Counted from the stretch's first letter, positions 16,478 to 26,940 are shown. The stretch is DNA of 64,000 nucleotides from Rhizobiales bacterium dw_265 (GCA_018449595.1 JAAVUU010000003.1:124001-188000), one strand, 5' to 3'. Made by a program: numbers and translations. The notes: generated by a model from the sequence alone, not told the origin.

Positions 16478-17157
16478 AGCAGCTTCAGGTCGCGCAGGGC
16501 CTGGGGAATATCGCGGAAGTCGTCCAGCACGATGTCCGCGCCCAGTTCGCGCGCCGGGACCGGCGTGAAGCCATAGGACATCAGAATGCAGGGCACCCCC
16601 GCGGCGCGGGCGGTGTGGAGATCGGTGATGCTGTCGCCGATCATCGCCGCCGGGCCGCCGCCCCCGCTTCCTTTAAATACATCGCCGACGACCTCATGGA
16701 AGATGCGCGGATCGGGCTTGGTATAGCTTTTGCGCCCCGCGCCATAGACGGCGGCGAACAAGGGCGCGATGCCCAATTGCGGCAGCAACAGGTCCGTCAG
16801 GTCCTGCGGCTTGTTGGTCAGGACGCCCAGATGCGCGCCCTCGGCCTTCAGCGCCGCCAGGGTTTGCGCCACGCCGTCAAACAGATGGCTGCCGTCGGCG
16901 ATATGGTCGCGGTAATGGCTCAGGAAGATCGCGATCAGGGGCGAAAGGTCCGCCTCGGTGACCGGCGCGCCGGATGCTTCCATGGCCTGGGCGATCAGGG
17001 CGTGGGCGCCGAACCCCACCATGTGGCGCAGGCTGGTCAGGTCCAGCATGGGCAGGTCGCGCGCCGCCAGCACGGCATTGGTGGCGCCCAACAGGTCGGG
17101 CGCGGTGTCGGCCAAAGTGCCGTCCAGGTCGAAAATCAGGGCAGGGGAGGGGCGCAT
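16474..17157 (-). CDS. gph: Phosphoglycolate phosphatase-like HAD hydrolase
   Basis: A 227-residue HAD enzyme of the Gph group. Motif I is FDLDGTLADT with nucleophile Asp10 and acid/base Asp12; motif II LTNK; the motif III lysine is in KPDPRIF; motif IV GDSITD. The helical cap between residues 17 and 85 fits Gph, which removes 2-phosphoglycolate arising from DNA repair. ATG 17157 was chosen because it places motif I at the usual position; the upstream in-frame ATG would add 15 basic residues. The glmU gene diverges from it 87 bases away; a short imperfect palindrome (TTTGCGCGAC/GTCGCAAA) lies between. Confidence 0.8.
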   Translation of the reverse strand: MRPSPALIFDLDGTLADTAPDLLGATNAVLAARDLPMLDLTSLRHMVGFGAHALIAQAMEASGAPVTEADLSPLIAIFLSHYRDHIADGSHLFDGVAQTLAALKAEGAHLGVLTNKPQDLTDLLLPQLGIAPLFAAVYGAGRKSYTKPDPRIFHEVVGDVFKGSGGGGPAAMIGDSITDLHTARAAGVPCILMSYGFTPVPARELGADIVLDDFRDIPQALRDLKLL

Positions 17158-17244
17158 CGGTAAGGATTTCCGGGTAAGTTTGCGCGACATATAGAGTCGC
17201 AAATCGTCACTTCCTCTTTTATGCCCTGAGGCTTACCCGAAAGC

Positions 17245-18575
17245 ATGCCGAAAGCCGCTGTCATTCTTGCCGCAGGTCAGGGAACGAGGATGAAATCCGC
17301 GCTGCCCAAAGTGCTGCACAAGGTCGCCGGCCTGCCCATGCTGGGGCATGTGATCGCAGCCCTGCGCGGCGCGGGCATCGAACGCATCATGGTGGTGACC
17401 GCGCCCGCCGCCGAGGCGGTGCGCACTTTCGCGCGCGCGCAAAATTGCGAAACCGCCATCCAGGACCGGCAATTGGGCACCGGCCATGCCGCGCAGGCGG
17501 CTGAGGCTGTGCTGGGCGGCTTTGACGGCACCCTGGTGATCGCCAATGGCGACACCCCGCTGCTGACGGCCGCCACCGTCACGCAGTGCCTGGAGGCGCA
17601 GGCGCGCACCGGGCTGGCGATGCTGGCGTTCGAGCCGGCGGATGCGGGCGCCTATGGCCGGGTGCTGCTGACCCCGGACGGTTTCCTCAATCGCATCGTC
17701 GAATTCAAGGACGCCTCCACCGCCGAGCGCGCCATTACCCTGTGCAATGCCGGTTTCTATGCCGCCGACGCCCGCAAATTCTTCCGCTGGGCGGCGGGGC
17801 TGGAGAACCGCAATGCCCAGGGCGAATATTACCTCACCGATGTGCCCGCCATCGCCCGCACGGACGGCGTGAAATGCGCCATCGCCGTGACCGACGAGGC
17901 TTCGGTGATGGGCGTCAACAGCCGCGCCGAACTGGCGGCGGCCGAGCGCAGCTGGCAGGATCGCACCCGCAGCCGCCTGCTGATCGAAGGCGTGGGCATG
18001 CCCGCGCCGGAAACGGTGTTCTTCGCTTACGATACGGTGGTGGAGAATGACGCGGAGATCGAACCCTTTGTGGTGTTCGGCCCCGGTGTGACGATAAGGA
18101 CGGGCGCGCGCATCCGCAGCCATTCGCACCTGGAAGGCGCAACTGTCGAAAGCGGCGCCATCATCGGGCCCTTCGCGCGTCTGCGCCCCGGCGCGAAGAT
18201 CGGCCCCGACGCCCATATCGGCAATTTCGTCGAAGTGAAGAATGCGGTGATCGAAAAAGGCGCCAAGGCCAATCATCTCACCTATCTGGGCGACGCGCGG
18301 GTGGGGGCGGGGGCCAATATCGGCGCGGGCACCATCACCTGCAACTATGACGGCTTCACCAAGGCGATCACCGACATCGGCGCGGGCGCCTTCATCGGCT
18401 CCGATACCGCGCTGGTGGCGCCGGTCAAGATCGGCGACGGCGCCATCACGGCGGCGGGCTCGGTGATCACAAAGGATGTGGCGGCGGACGCGCTGGCCAT
18501 CGCGCGCGGCACCCAGGTCGAGAAGCCGGGCTGGGCGAAAGCCTTCCGCGCGCGAAAGCAGAAAGAGAAAAAATA

Positions 18576-18576
<1 letters not shown>
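17245..18576 (+). CDS. glmU: Bifunctional UDP-GlcNAc pyrophosphorylase / glucosamine-1-P acetyltransferase
   Basis: A 443-residue GlmU. The N-terminal uridyltransferase domain begins LAAGQGTRMKSALPKVLH and has QLGTGHA and NGDTPLL. The C-terminal left-handed beta-helix acetyltransferase has hexapeptide repeats and GAGTITCNYDG, followed by KAITDIGAGAFIGSD. It acetylates glucosamine-1-phosphate and then uses UTP to make UDP-GlcNAc, the precursor of peptidoglycan and lipid A. Its stop overlaps the glmS start by one base (TAATG), so the two steps of amino-sugar synthesis are coupled. Confidence 0.97.
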
Positions 18577-20402
<1,826 letters not shown>

Positions 20403-20406
20403 TGCT

Positions 20407-20492
20407 GTCATGCCCGCGAAAGCGGGCATCCAGGGCAAGCGGCAGAGTGGCTAAAGTCTGGAAGACTGGATTCCCGCTTTCGCGGGAATGAC
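20407..20492. repeat. REP-like palindromic pair downstream of glmS
   Basis: GTCATGCCCGCGAAAGCGGGCATCC (from 20407) and its inverted relative ATTCCCGCTTTCGCGGGAATGAC (to 20492) form two hairpins in opposite orientation with about 30 bases between. This TCATGCCCGCGAAAGCGGG unit is a type of dispersed palindrome often seen between alphaproteobacterial genes; it may also end the glmS transcript. Confidence 0.75.
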
Positions 20493-20513
20493 AAAAGGCT
20501 CTACTATCCCGCC

Positions 20514-20567
20514 ATGACCGACCAGAACGCCCTCAAACGCGCCGGCCTTCTTTCACCCTCCCCTTGA
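20514..20567 (+). pseudogene. Duplicated 5' end of rpiA, a 17-codon decoy reading frame
   Basis: Bases 20514-20544 repeat the first 31 bases of the real rpiA gene (20727-20757) with two differences, both silent (GAC/GAT and CGC/CGT), so both encode MTDQNALKRA. After this the frame runs into the REP-like element and stops at TGA 20565-20567. The bases just upstream (CTACTATCCCGCC) also resemble those upstream of rpiA (CTATAATGTCCCCGCC). It is a relic or a short upstream reading frame. Confidence 0.75.
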
Positions 20568-20692
20568 GGGAGGGTCGAATTGCGAAGCAATTCGGGGAGG
20601 GGCATGCCACGATTGCGGCCGGCGGATTGACCCCTCCCCGAAAAATCCGTCGCGGTGCTCCGAATTTTTCGACCCTCCCTCAAGGGGAGGGT
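20555..20692. repeat. REP-like family A element, two inverted arms, before rpiA
   Basis: Arm 1 (20555-20602) starts ACCCTCCCCTTGAGGGAGGG, then TCGAATTGCGAAGCAATTCG and GGGAGGGG. Arm 2 (20631-20692) is the same design in the opposite direction, with a different inner stem (GAAAAATCCG...CGGAATTTTTC-like). The same family occurs at 31249-31303 (one arm) and 33002-33129 (two arms). The outer CCCTCCCC/GGGAGGGG parts are constant; the inner hairpin varies. Confidence 0.85.
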
Positions 20693-20711
20693 TGCGGTCG
20701 GGCCGCGCCGC

Positions 20712-20717
20712 TATAAT
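20712..20717 (+). promoter_or_regulatory. -10 box of rpiA, suggesting a leaderless transcript
   Basis: A perfect TATAAT lies nine bases before the rpiA ATG (20727), so transcription should start within about three bases of the start codon. No Shine-Dalgarno is present. A weak -35 (TTGCGG, 20692-20697) is 14 bases upstream, shorter than ideal, and its first base belongs to the repeat arm. Confidence 0.5.
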
Positions 20718-20726
20718 GTCCCCGCC

Positions 20727-21431
20727 ATGACCGATCAGAACGCCCTCAAACGTGCCGTCGCCGCCAAGGCTCTCGAATATGTGAAAGACGGCATGAAATT
20801 GGGGCTGGGCTCCGGTTCCACCGCCGAGATGTTCGTCGAACAGTTGGCGCCCATGGTGCGCGGCGGCGCCAGGCTGCTGTGTGTGCCGACCAGCGAGAAG
20901 ACCGCCGCCCTGGCCCGCAAGCTGGGGCTGACCCTGGCGTCGCTGGACGATCTCGCGCCGCTCGACCTCACCATTGACGGCGCCGACGAGGCCGACCGCA
21001 ATCTTGACGTCATCAAGGGCGGCGGCGGCATGCTGTTGCGCGAGAAGATCGTCGCGGCCGCGTCGAAACAGATGATCGTGATCGCCGATGAATCCAAGCT
21101 GGTGCCGCGCCTGGGCAGATATCCCCTGCCGGTCGAGGTGGTGGAGTTCGGCCACAAATCCACCGCCGCGCGGCTAGGCGCGGCGCTTGCCGCCGCGGGC
21201 TATGCCAATGTGCCAATGACCCTGCGCCAGCGCGATGGCGACACCTTCAAGACCGACAGCGGCAATGTGATCTATGACTGCGCCCTTGGCAGCATCCGGA
21301 ACGCGCCCGCACTGGCGGCGGCGATTTCCGCGATCCCCGGCGTGGTCGAGCATGGGTTGTTCATCGGCATCGCCACCACGCTTCTGATCGCCACCGCCGG
21401 CGAAGTCGAAATTATTGAACGGGCAGGATAA
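20727..21431 (+). CDS. rpiA: Ribose-5-phosphate isomerase A
   Basis: A 234-residue RpiA of normal length. Motifs: GLGSGSTAEMF (residues 27-37, phosphate loop), TIDGADEAD with the active-site acids, KGGGGMLLREKI and VIADESKLV. It interconverts ribose-5-phosphate and ribulose-5-phosphate in the pentose phosphate pathway. The start at 20727 is the one continuous with the complete protein; an almost identical first 31 bases occur 213 bases upstream, separated by a REP-like element. The last 20 bases overlap the convergent lipoprotein gene. Confidence 0.96.
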   Translation: MTDQNALKRAVAAKALEYVKDGMKLGLGSGSTAEMFVEQLAPMVRGGARLLCVPTSEKTAALARKLGLTLASLDDLAPLDLTIDGADEADRNLDVIKGGGGMLLREKIVAAASKQMIVIADESKLVPRLGRYPLPVEVVEFGHKSTAARLGAALAAAGYANVPMTLRQRDGDTFKTDSGNVIYDCALGSIRNAPALAAAISAIPGVVEHGLFIGIATTLLIATAGEVEIIERAG

Positions 21432-22542
21432 GCGGCCAGACCTGGCGGATCAGCCGCGAAACCCCATCGGGATGGCGCTGCGGCGCCACCTTGAGGACAT
21501 AGCGGGCATCGGCGCAGCCCGGCGCGCAGTCCAGCGTGCCGATCCGCACCCGGCGCGCGGCATCGGCCTCGGCCAGCGCCCACATCACATCGTCCGCCAT
21601 CTCATAGGACAGCGTCAGATAGCCATGGCCGGTGCTGTCGCCCGGCGCCAGGCTGGCGTCAACGATATCGACCTGGCCATCGGCATATTGCAAATCCTTC
21701 TCCGGCACCCGCCCGGCGCGCGGCACCCCGCCATGCACGCTTTCCGAGGCGATCAGCGCCATGTCGTTGTCCGAGGCATAGACCGTGACATGGCGCACGC
21801 AGGGCGCGACGCGGCGCAGCAGGTGGCCGAAATCGTCATTGTCGTGCTCGGCGCTGACATCCGCCGCCACCAGCAGCAGGTCGTTCACCACCGCATGGGG
21901 TTCGGCGCACAGCCCGCCCAGGGCGCTGAGGGTGACGCGCCCGCCCATGCTGTGGGTCAGCAGGTCGACCTGCAGCCCCGCCGCGCCCAACGCGCGCACC
22001 AGACCGATCAGCGCGGGCACGGCATAGCCGCTGCGCTCGATATCGGCGGCATAGCGGTCGAACTTGGCTTCGCTGCTCCAGCTGAAGGCCAGCATGGCGC
22101 AGCGCCATTGGGTGTCCAGCGCCAGTTGCGCCGCCTGCGCCATGGCGGTGCGGAAGGTGGCGTTATAGCCATGCACAAAGACCAGCACCCGGCCGCAGCC
22201 GGCATCGTGCGCCGCCGCCGCCACCTGGCGGGCGAACGCGGCCAGGGCGGCATCGCTGTCGCAGGGCGCGGTTTCGGCCAGCGGCAGCGGCGAAGACCAC
22301 AGCACCGGAACGGCGATGGCGGCGTGGCCACAGGCGAGCGCCGCATTCCAGTGCAGGCCGAAATCTCCGGCCACCGGCTCGCGGTCGGTGGCGAAGAATA
22401 CCGTGCGGCTGGCGGGGCCCTGGCGCCAGACCGAATAGAAATCGTCCCGGCGCAGGGAATTGGAAAGCGTACAGCCGCACAGCAGCAACAGGGCGGCGAT
22501 CATCGCCCCCAGCATGCCGCCGCGTCGCATTCCATCCCGCAT
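21412..22542 (-). CDS. Lipoprotein with DUF900-type alpha/beta hydrolase domain
   Basis: A 376-residue protein with a lipoprotein signal (LLLLCGC, lipidated Cys at 22-24 depending on start). The hydrolase domain contains RVLVFVHGYNATF (oxyanion region, about 119-131) and the nucleophile elbow LTHSMGGR with serine near 197, matching the DUF900 esterase-like family. An aspartate in the LLVAADVSAEHDNDDF region and a later histidine complete a plausible triad. It should act at the envelope; the substrate is unknown. ATG 22542 is the longest start; ATG 22530 has a better purine-rich upstream sequence. Its 3' end overlaps rpiA by 20 bases. Confidence 0.78.
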   Translation of the reverse strand: MRDGMRRGGMLGAMIAALLLLCGCTLSNSLRRDDFYSVWRQGPASRTVFFATDREPVAGDFGLHWNAALACGHAAIAVPVLWSSPLPLAETAPCDSDAALAAFARQVAAAAHDAGCGRVLVFVHGYNATFRTAMAQAAQLALDTQWRCAMLAFSWSSEAKFDRYAADIERSGYAVPALIGLVRALGAAGLQVDLLTHSMGGRVTLSALGGLCAEPHAVVNDLLLVAADVSAEHDNDDFGHLLRRVAPCVRHVTVYASDNDMALIASESVHGGVPRAGRVPEKDLQYADGQVDIVDASLAPGDSTGHGYLTLSYEMADDVMWALAEADAARRVRIGTLDCAPGCADARYVLKVAPQRHPDGVSRLIRQVWPLILPVQ

Positions 22543-22597
22543 TGTGGGCGGAGTTAAGCTCGGCTAAGCGTAAACCCGCAAGTGCGAGGCCGCCGGT

Positions 22598-23998
22598 ATG
22601 ACACAATATGACTATGACCTGTTCGTGATCGGCGGCGGCAGCGGCGGGGTGCGCGCCAGCCGCATGGCCGCGCAAACCGGGGCGCGCGTCGCCCTGGCCG
22701 AGGAATGGCGCATGGGCGGCACCTGCGTCATCCGCGGCTGCATCCCCAAGAAGCTGCTGGTCTATGCCAGCCAGTTCATGGAGAACATCATGGACTCGCG
22801 CGGCTTCGGCTGGGATTTCGGCGACTGCAAGTTCGACTGGCCGACCCTGATCGCCAACAAGGACCGCGAGATCGCCCGCCTGGAGGGGCTCTACACCGCC
22901 AATGTCGAAAAGAGCGGCGTCACCATCTTCCAGGATCGCGCCGTGTTTGAAGACCCGCACACCTTGCTGCTGCTCAATTCCGGCAAGCGGGTGACGGCGG
23001 ACAAGATCCTGGTCGCCACCGGCAACCGGCCCACCCGCGAGATGGGCACCGCCCACCTCGTCTCCGGCGGCGAACTCTGCATCACCTCCGACGAGGCGTT
23101 TCATCTCAAGGAACTGCCGCCGCGCATCGTCATCGCCGGCGGCGGCTATATCGCGGTGGAGTTCGCCCATATCTTCCACGGCCTGGGCAGCGAGGTCACC
23201 CTGGTGTGCCGCCGCGACCAGCCGCTGTTCGGTTTCGACCAGGACATGCGCGACGCGCTGTCGGATTCGATGAAACAGCGCGGCATCCGGGTGCTGCCGC
23301 ACAGCCAGTTCACCCTGGTGGAGAAGCGCGGCGATTGCCTGCATGTCGAGACCGACAAGGGCGCGGCGATCGACTGCGACCAGATCATGCTGGCGATCGG
23401 GCGTCACCCCAATACCGACGCCTTGCATGTGGACAAGGCCGGCATCGCGCTGGGCAAGCGCGGCGAGATCGAGGTGGACGCATACTCCCGCACCAGCGCG
23501 CCCAACATCTATGCCGTGGGCGATGTCACCGACCGGGTGCAGCTGACGCCGGTGGCGATCCATGAGGCGATGTGCTTTGTCGAGACCGCCTTCAAAAACA
23601 ATCCCACCCGGCCCGATCACCGGCATGTGCCCAGCGCGGTGTTCACCACCCCCGAACTGGCGGGCGTCGGCCTGACCGAGGCCAAGGCGCTGCTGGCGGG
23701 CCACAGCATCGATGTCTACAAATCCACCTTCAAGCCGTTGCTGCACACTTTGGGCGGGCGCCCCGTGCGGACCTACATGAAGCTGATCGTGGATGCCAAG
23801 ACGGACAAGGTGCTGGGCTGCCACATTTTCGGCGACCATGCCGCCGAGGTCATCCAGATCGTGGCGGTATGCCTGAAGATGGGGGCCACCAAGGCCGATT
23901 TCGACGGCACCATCGCGCTGCATCCCACGGCGGCGGAGGAACTGGTGACGATGCGGACCAAAAGCTACAGCAGGACGCCCGCCGACCTGCAGGTCTGA
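22598..23998 (+). CDS. gor: Glutathione-disulfide reductase
   Basis: A 466-residue flavoprotein disulfide reductase. FAD loop IGGGSGG (11-17), redox-active GGTCVIRGCIPKK with Cys43 and Cys48, NADPH loop IAGGGYIAVEF, and the C-terminal LHPTAAEELVT carrying the partner His-Glu pair. The VIRGCIPKKLLVYAS context and the lack of a lipoyl-type tail fit glutathione reductase of the plant/alphaproteobacterial kind. It maintains reduced glutathione using NADPH. It stands alone, followed by a REP-like pair. It is divergent from the DUF900 lipoprotein gene with 55 bases between. Confidence 0.93.
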   Translation: MTQYDYDLFVIGGGSGGVRASRMAAQTGARVALAEEWRMGGTCVIRGCIPKKLLVYASQFMENIMDSRGFGWDFGDCKFDWPTLIANKDREIARLEGLYTANVEKSGVTIFQDRAVFEDPHTLLLLNSGKRVTADKILVATGNRPTREMGTAHLVSGGELCITSDEAFHLKELPPRIVIAGGGYIAVEFAHIFHGLGSEVTLVCRRDQPLFGFDQDMRDALSDSMKQRGIRVLPHSQFTLVEKRGDCLHVETDKGAAIDCDQIMLAIGRHPNTDALHVDKAGIALGKRGEIEVDAYSRTSAPNIYAVGDVTDRVQLTPVAIHEAMCFVETAFKNNPTRPDHRHVPSAVFTTPELAGVGLTEAKALLAGHSIDVYKSTFKPLLHTLGGRPVRTYMKLIVDAKTDKVLGCHIFGDHAAEVIQIVAVCLKMGATKADFDGTIALHPTAAEELVTMRTKSYSRTPADLQV

Positions 23999-24014
23999 GT
24001 GCCTTCGACCTCAA

Positions 24015-24115
24015 TGTCATGGCCCGGGAATCCGGGCCACCCAGGTGACACAGACTCCCATGCCGGCATTTTATGCGCACCAACTGGGTGGCCCGCTGTT
24101 GCGGGCCATGACAAA
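24015..24115. repeat. REP-like family B pair downstream of gor
   Basis: TGTCATGGCCCGGGAATCCGGGCC then ACCCAGGTGACAC (24015-24052), and in inverse orientation CTGGGTGGCCCGCTGTTGCGGGCCATGACA (24084-24113). The same family occurs at 34524-34560 (single arm) and, more divergent, at 35941-36024. It separates the convergent gor and SulP genes and could terminate both. Confidence 0.8.
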
Positions 24116-24150
24116 GTGTTGGTCTGATTGACGGCAATTGAGTCCGGACC

Positions 24151-25431
24151 CTAAACCCCTTCCTCCGGCGTGCGCTTGCGCAGCAGCGCCAGCAAGGCCG
24201 CCAGCACGCAGCCGGCGATGATGCCGGTGGTGAGGTCGCGCACGATGGTCAGGCCGAAGGTCGCCAGCAGCACCACGGCGCTGGGCCAGGTCTTCAGCAG
24301 GTCGGCGAATTCCTTTTTCTCCGCCATGTTCCAGCACACCACCACCAGCACCCCGGCCAGCGCAGCCAGCGGCACAAAGCCGGCCAGGGGCGCAGCCACC
24401 AGCAGGAACAGCAGCACGAACAGGGCATGCATCATGCCCGACAGCGGGCTCCTGGCCCCGGCGCGCACATTGGTGGCGGTGCGGGCGATGGTGCCGGTGA
24501 CGGGAATACCGCCGAACAAGGCCGAGCCGATATTGGCGACGCCCTGGGCCACCAGTTCCATGTTGGCGCGATGCTTCCTGCCGGTCATGCTGTCGGCGAC
24601 CTTGGCCGACAGCAGGCTCTCCACCCCGCCCAGCAGGGTGAAGGACAGCGCCACCGGCAGAAGCTGCAGTACCAATGCGAACGTGATGGGCGGCAGGGCC
24701 GGACGGGGCAGGGCATGGGGCAGTTCGCCGAAGCGGCTGGCGATGGTCTCCACCGGCAGGTGCAGCAGCGCCGCCGCCACCGAGGCCAGGATCACCGCCA
24801 GCAGCATGCCCGGCCAGGTGGGCCGCCACAACCGCAGCACAAAGATCAGCGCCGCCGAACCCGCGCCGATGGCGAAGGCGGCGGGGTTCAGCGTGGGCAG
24901 CGCCGCCGCCAGCACCGCCAGCTTGGGCAGCAGCAGCCCGGGCTCTGGCACCGACAGTTTCAGCCCGCCCAGGTCTTTCAACTGGCTGGCCAGGATGATG
25001 ATGGCGATGCCGAAGGTGAAGCCCACCGTCACGGCATGGGGGATGTGGCGGATCAGCGAACCCAGCCGCGACAGCCCCACCAGCGCCAGCATCACGCCCG
25101 ACAGCAGCACCGTCAGCAGCAGGCCGTCGATGCCGTATTTGGCCACCGTGGCGGCGACCAGCACGATGAAGGCCCCGGCCGGGCCGCCGATCTGGTAGCG
25201 GCTGCCGCCCAGCGCCGAAACCAGGAAGCCGCCGACGATGGTGGTGTACAGCCCGCGCTCCGGCGTCACGCCCGAGGCGATGGCGAAGGCCATGGACAGC
25301 GGCAAGGCGACGATGGCGACGGTCAGCGCCGCCAGCAGGTCGCGGCGGAAGCCGTCGCCGCCATAGCCTTCACGGAACACCGTGAGCAGCTTGGGGCGGT
25401 AGAGATTTGCGGTGGCGGTTCCATCAGGCAT
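24151..25431 (-). CDS. SulP family inorganic anion transporter lacking the STAS domain
   Basis: A 426-residue membrane protein. The N-terminal part has the SulP signature region (DLLAALTVAIVALPLSMAFAIASGVTPERGLYTTIVGGF and GGPAGAF) and later LLGGVESLLSAKVADSMTG and TGTIARTATNVRAG. About 11-13 helices are visible. Family members normally continue with a ~120-residue cytoplasmic STAS domain; here the protein ends at RKRTPEEGV right after the last helix, with no STAS-like frame before the repeat. Substrates in the family include sulfate, bicarbonate and dicarboxylates; none can be assigned. Confidence 0.88.
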   Translation of the reverse strand: MPDGTATANLYRPKLLTVFREGYGGDGFRRDLLAALTVAIVALPLSMAFAIASGVTPERGLYTTIVGGFLVSALGGSRYQIGGPAGAFIVLVAATVAKYGIDGLLLTVLLSGVMLALVGLSRLGSLIRHIPHAVTVGFTFGIAIIILASQLKDLGGLKLSVPEPGLLLPKLAVLAAALPTLNPAAFAIGAGSAALIFVLRLWRPTWPGMLLAVILASVAAALLHLPVETIASRFGELPHALPRPALPPITFALVLQLLPVALSFTLLGGVESLLSAKVADSMTGRKHRANMELVAQGVANIGSALFGGIPVTGTIARTATNVRAGARSPLSGMMHALFVLLFLLVAAPLAGFVPLAALAGVLVVVCWNMAEKKEFADLLKTWPSAVVLLATFGLTIVRDLTTGIIAGCVLAALLALLRKRTPEEGV

Positions 25432-25552
25432 GTTGGCATCGGTGATTTGGGACGCCCTATAAAGACTCCGTCACCTACCCCGCCGCAAGGGGCGGCCCGG
25501 GAGGCGACTTGTCCTGCGGCTTTGAGTCCGGGGCCTGGCGGCGGAACCGGGG

Positions 25553-26587
25553 CTATTTCGGCTCCGTCAGTTCTCCTGCCGGGGCGTTCGGCGCGGGCTG
25601 CCGGGGCCTGAGGCCGATCTCGCCCTTGTCCGGGTCGTAGAGCACATCGAAAGCGAAATAAGGCGTCAACCCCGCATAGATCACCGTGCCGCTCACGAGC
25701 GCATCCTCATCGAAACTCAGCCGCGAGGCATGTTCACGCAGTCCGGTCTTGAATTGCTCGATCGCGCGCATGTCTTTGCCGTCATAGAAGGCCAGCAGCG
25801 CGGGCGTGTCGTTGTCCCAGGGCTTCGCGCCCAACCCGCCATGCAACACGCGGATGCCGGGTGCGCCAGAGTCCATCATCAGGGCGCCACACGCCTTGGC
25901 CTGGCTGGTGGCATTGAGGATGCAGCCGGCAACCGAGTCGTGCAGTCCCCCTTTTTGGCTGTGATAGGCGGCCGCGATGGGCAGCATTGCAAAATCCTTT
26001 GTCTCATCATCGCCAGGGTTCAGGATCAGCCGGCCGGGCGCACCGCCGCCGGGACGCGGCAGTTCCACGATCCAGCGCGCCGCACCGATGGCGCGCAACG
26101 GCGTGGCGATCTCGGCCTGCGCCATGTTGATACCGATGATGGCGCGAAAACCTTCGCCGGGCAGGCCGTCGCCCTGCATGCCGAACTGCCCCAGCGCAAT
26201 GCGCGACGCCGGACAGTTGGGGATGCGCGCGGTGCAATCGGCTTTTTCGACCAGTTGCACCGGGATCGAAGCTGTCAGGCCGCCGATGGTCAGCGAGGCA
26301 TGGCCGACCGTGCCGGAGATGCGGGTGCCCGCGCCATAGGATTCGCTGTCGGACCCGCCATCCGCCTTGGCGTCGTCGGCCTTCAGGGTGCCGGGCAGGA
26401 TGCGCAGGCCGGACGAGCCGGTATCCAGGCCCGCTTCGATCGCGGTCGCGCCCACCGTGATGGGAATGGTGTAGCGGCGCGCCTGGTCGCTCAACACCAC
26501 TTCGCGGATCGGCACTTCGGCGCGCGGCTGGGCCATTGCGGGCACGGCCGCGATGCAGGCCAGGGCCGCTATCACGATGCGACGCAT
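25553..26587 (-). CDS. Exported pepsin-like aspartic protease homologue
   Basis: A 344-residue protein with signal peptide (1-20, IAAVPAMAQ). It contains two aspartic-protease-like motifs: LDTGSSG with Asp55 and MMDSGAPG with Asp239, spaced as in two-lobe pepsins, where each lobe gives one catalytic aspartate. Bacterial pepsin homologues are uncommon but known. Four cysteines near 118-125 and 222-233 may form disulfides. The start overlaps the end of the small upstream gene by 16 bases. Whether it is an active protease is not shown; the second motif has Ala after Gly, which is compatible with activity. Confidence 0.68.
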   Translation of the reverse strand: MRRIVIAALACIAAVPAMAQPRAEVPIREVVLSDQARRYTIPITVGATAIEAGLDTGSSGLRILPGTLKADDAKADGGSDSESYGAGTRISGTVGHASLTIGGLTASIPVQLVEKADCTARIPNCPASRIALGQFGMQGDGLPGEGFRAIIGINMAQAEIATPLRAIGAARWIVELPRPGGGAPGRLILNPGDDETKDFAMLPIAAAYHSQKGGLHDSVAGCILNATSQAKACGALMMDSGAPGIRVLHGGLGAKPWDNDTPALLAFYDGKDMRAIEQFKTGLREHASRLSFDEDALVSGTVIYAGLTPYFAFDVLYDPDKGEIGLRPRQPAPNAPAGELTEPK

Positions 26588-26940
26588 TCCTGCCCTTTGC
26601 CCTTGATGGTCTGCTTGCCCAGGTGAACCTCCGGTGCGTGCGCCAGTTGCGTGATGTCCTGCCCGTCGCGATGGAAGCGGATGTTGGGCGAGATGGAGGC
26701 GACATAGAGGTTCATCGCCGTCACGCTGTCGGCGGCCATGCCGTTCGCGGCGTCCTCCAGGTGGAAGACCATCTGCTTTGGCGTCGTGCCGAAGGTCACC
26801 GGCAGCAGCAGCTGGTTGGGCGACACCTCCATGGCGATGGAATCATATTGCTTGAGGCCGCAATCCTGCGTCTTCGTCTGCGCTTGGGCGGCGCCCGCGC
26901 CCAGCGCCAGCACCGCGATTGCCGCCATCCAGGTCCGCAT
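26572..26940 (-). CDS. Small exported protein, possibly a degenerate aspartic-protease lobe
   Basis: A 122-residue protein with signal peptide (1-20, AVLALGAGAAQA). The core LLPVTFGTTPKQMVFHLEDAANGMAADSVTAMNL resembles the first strands of a retropepsin lobe, in which the hydrophobic-hydrophobic-D-T-G turn would sit where LEDA (61-64) is found, so the catalytic motif would be lost. It ends at a natural stop after HLGKQTIKGKG. It is encoded just before, and overlaps, the pepsin-like gene, suggesting a joint role such as propeptide, inhibitor or partner. The resemblance is weak and is my inference. Confidence 0.55.
   Translation of the reverse strand: MRTWMAAIAVLALGAGAAQAQTKTQDCGLKQYDSIAMEVSPNQLLLPVTFGTTPKQMVFHLEDAANGMAADSVTAMNLYVASISPNIRFHRDGQDITQLAHAPEVHLGKQTIKGKGQECVAS

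Noticed and set aside
17184..17200. Small palindrome between the HAD gene and glmU
   Set aside because: The arms are unequal and no regulator is adjacent; too weak to list as an operator.
20555..20692. Repeats at 20.5, 31.2 and 33.0 kb considered as CRISPR
   Set aside because: They are single or paired palindromes at separate loci, with no regular spacers and no cas genes.
22163..23923. 586-codon frame on the minus strand
   Set aside because: Antisense to glutathione reductase and without domain signatures.
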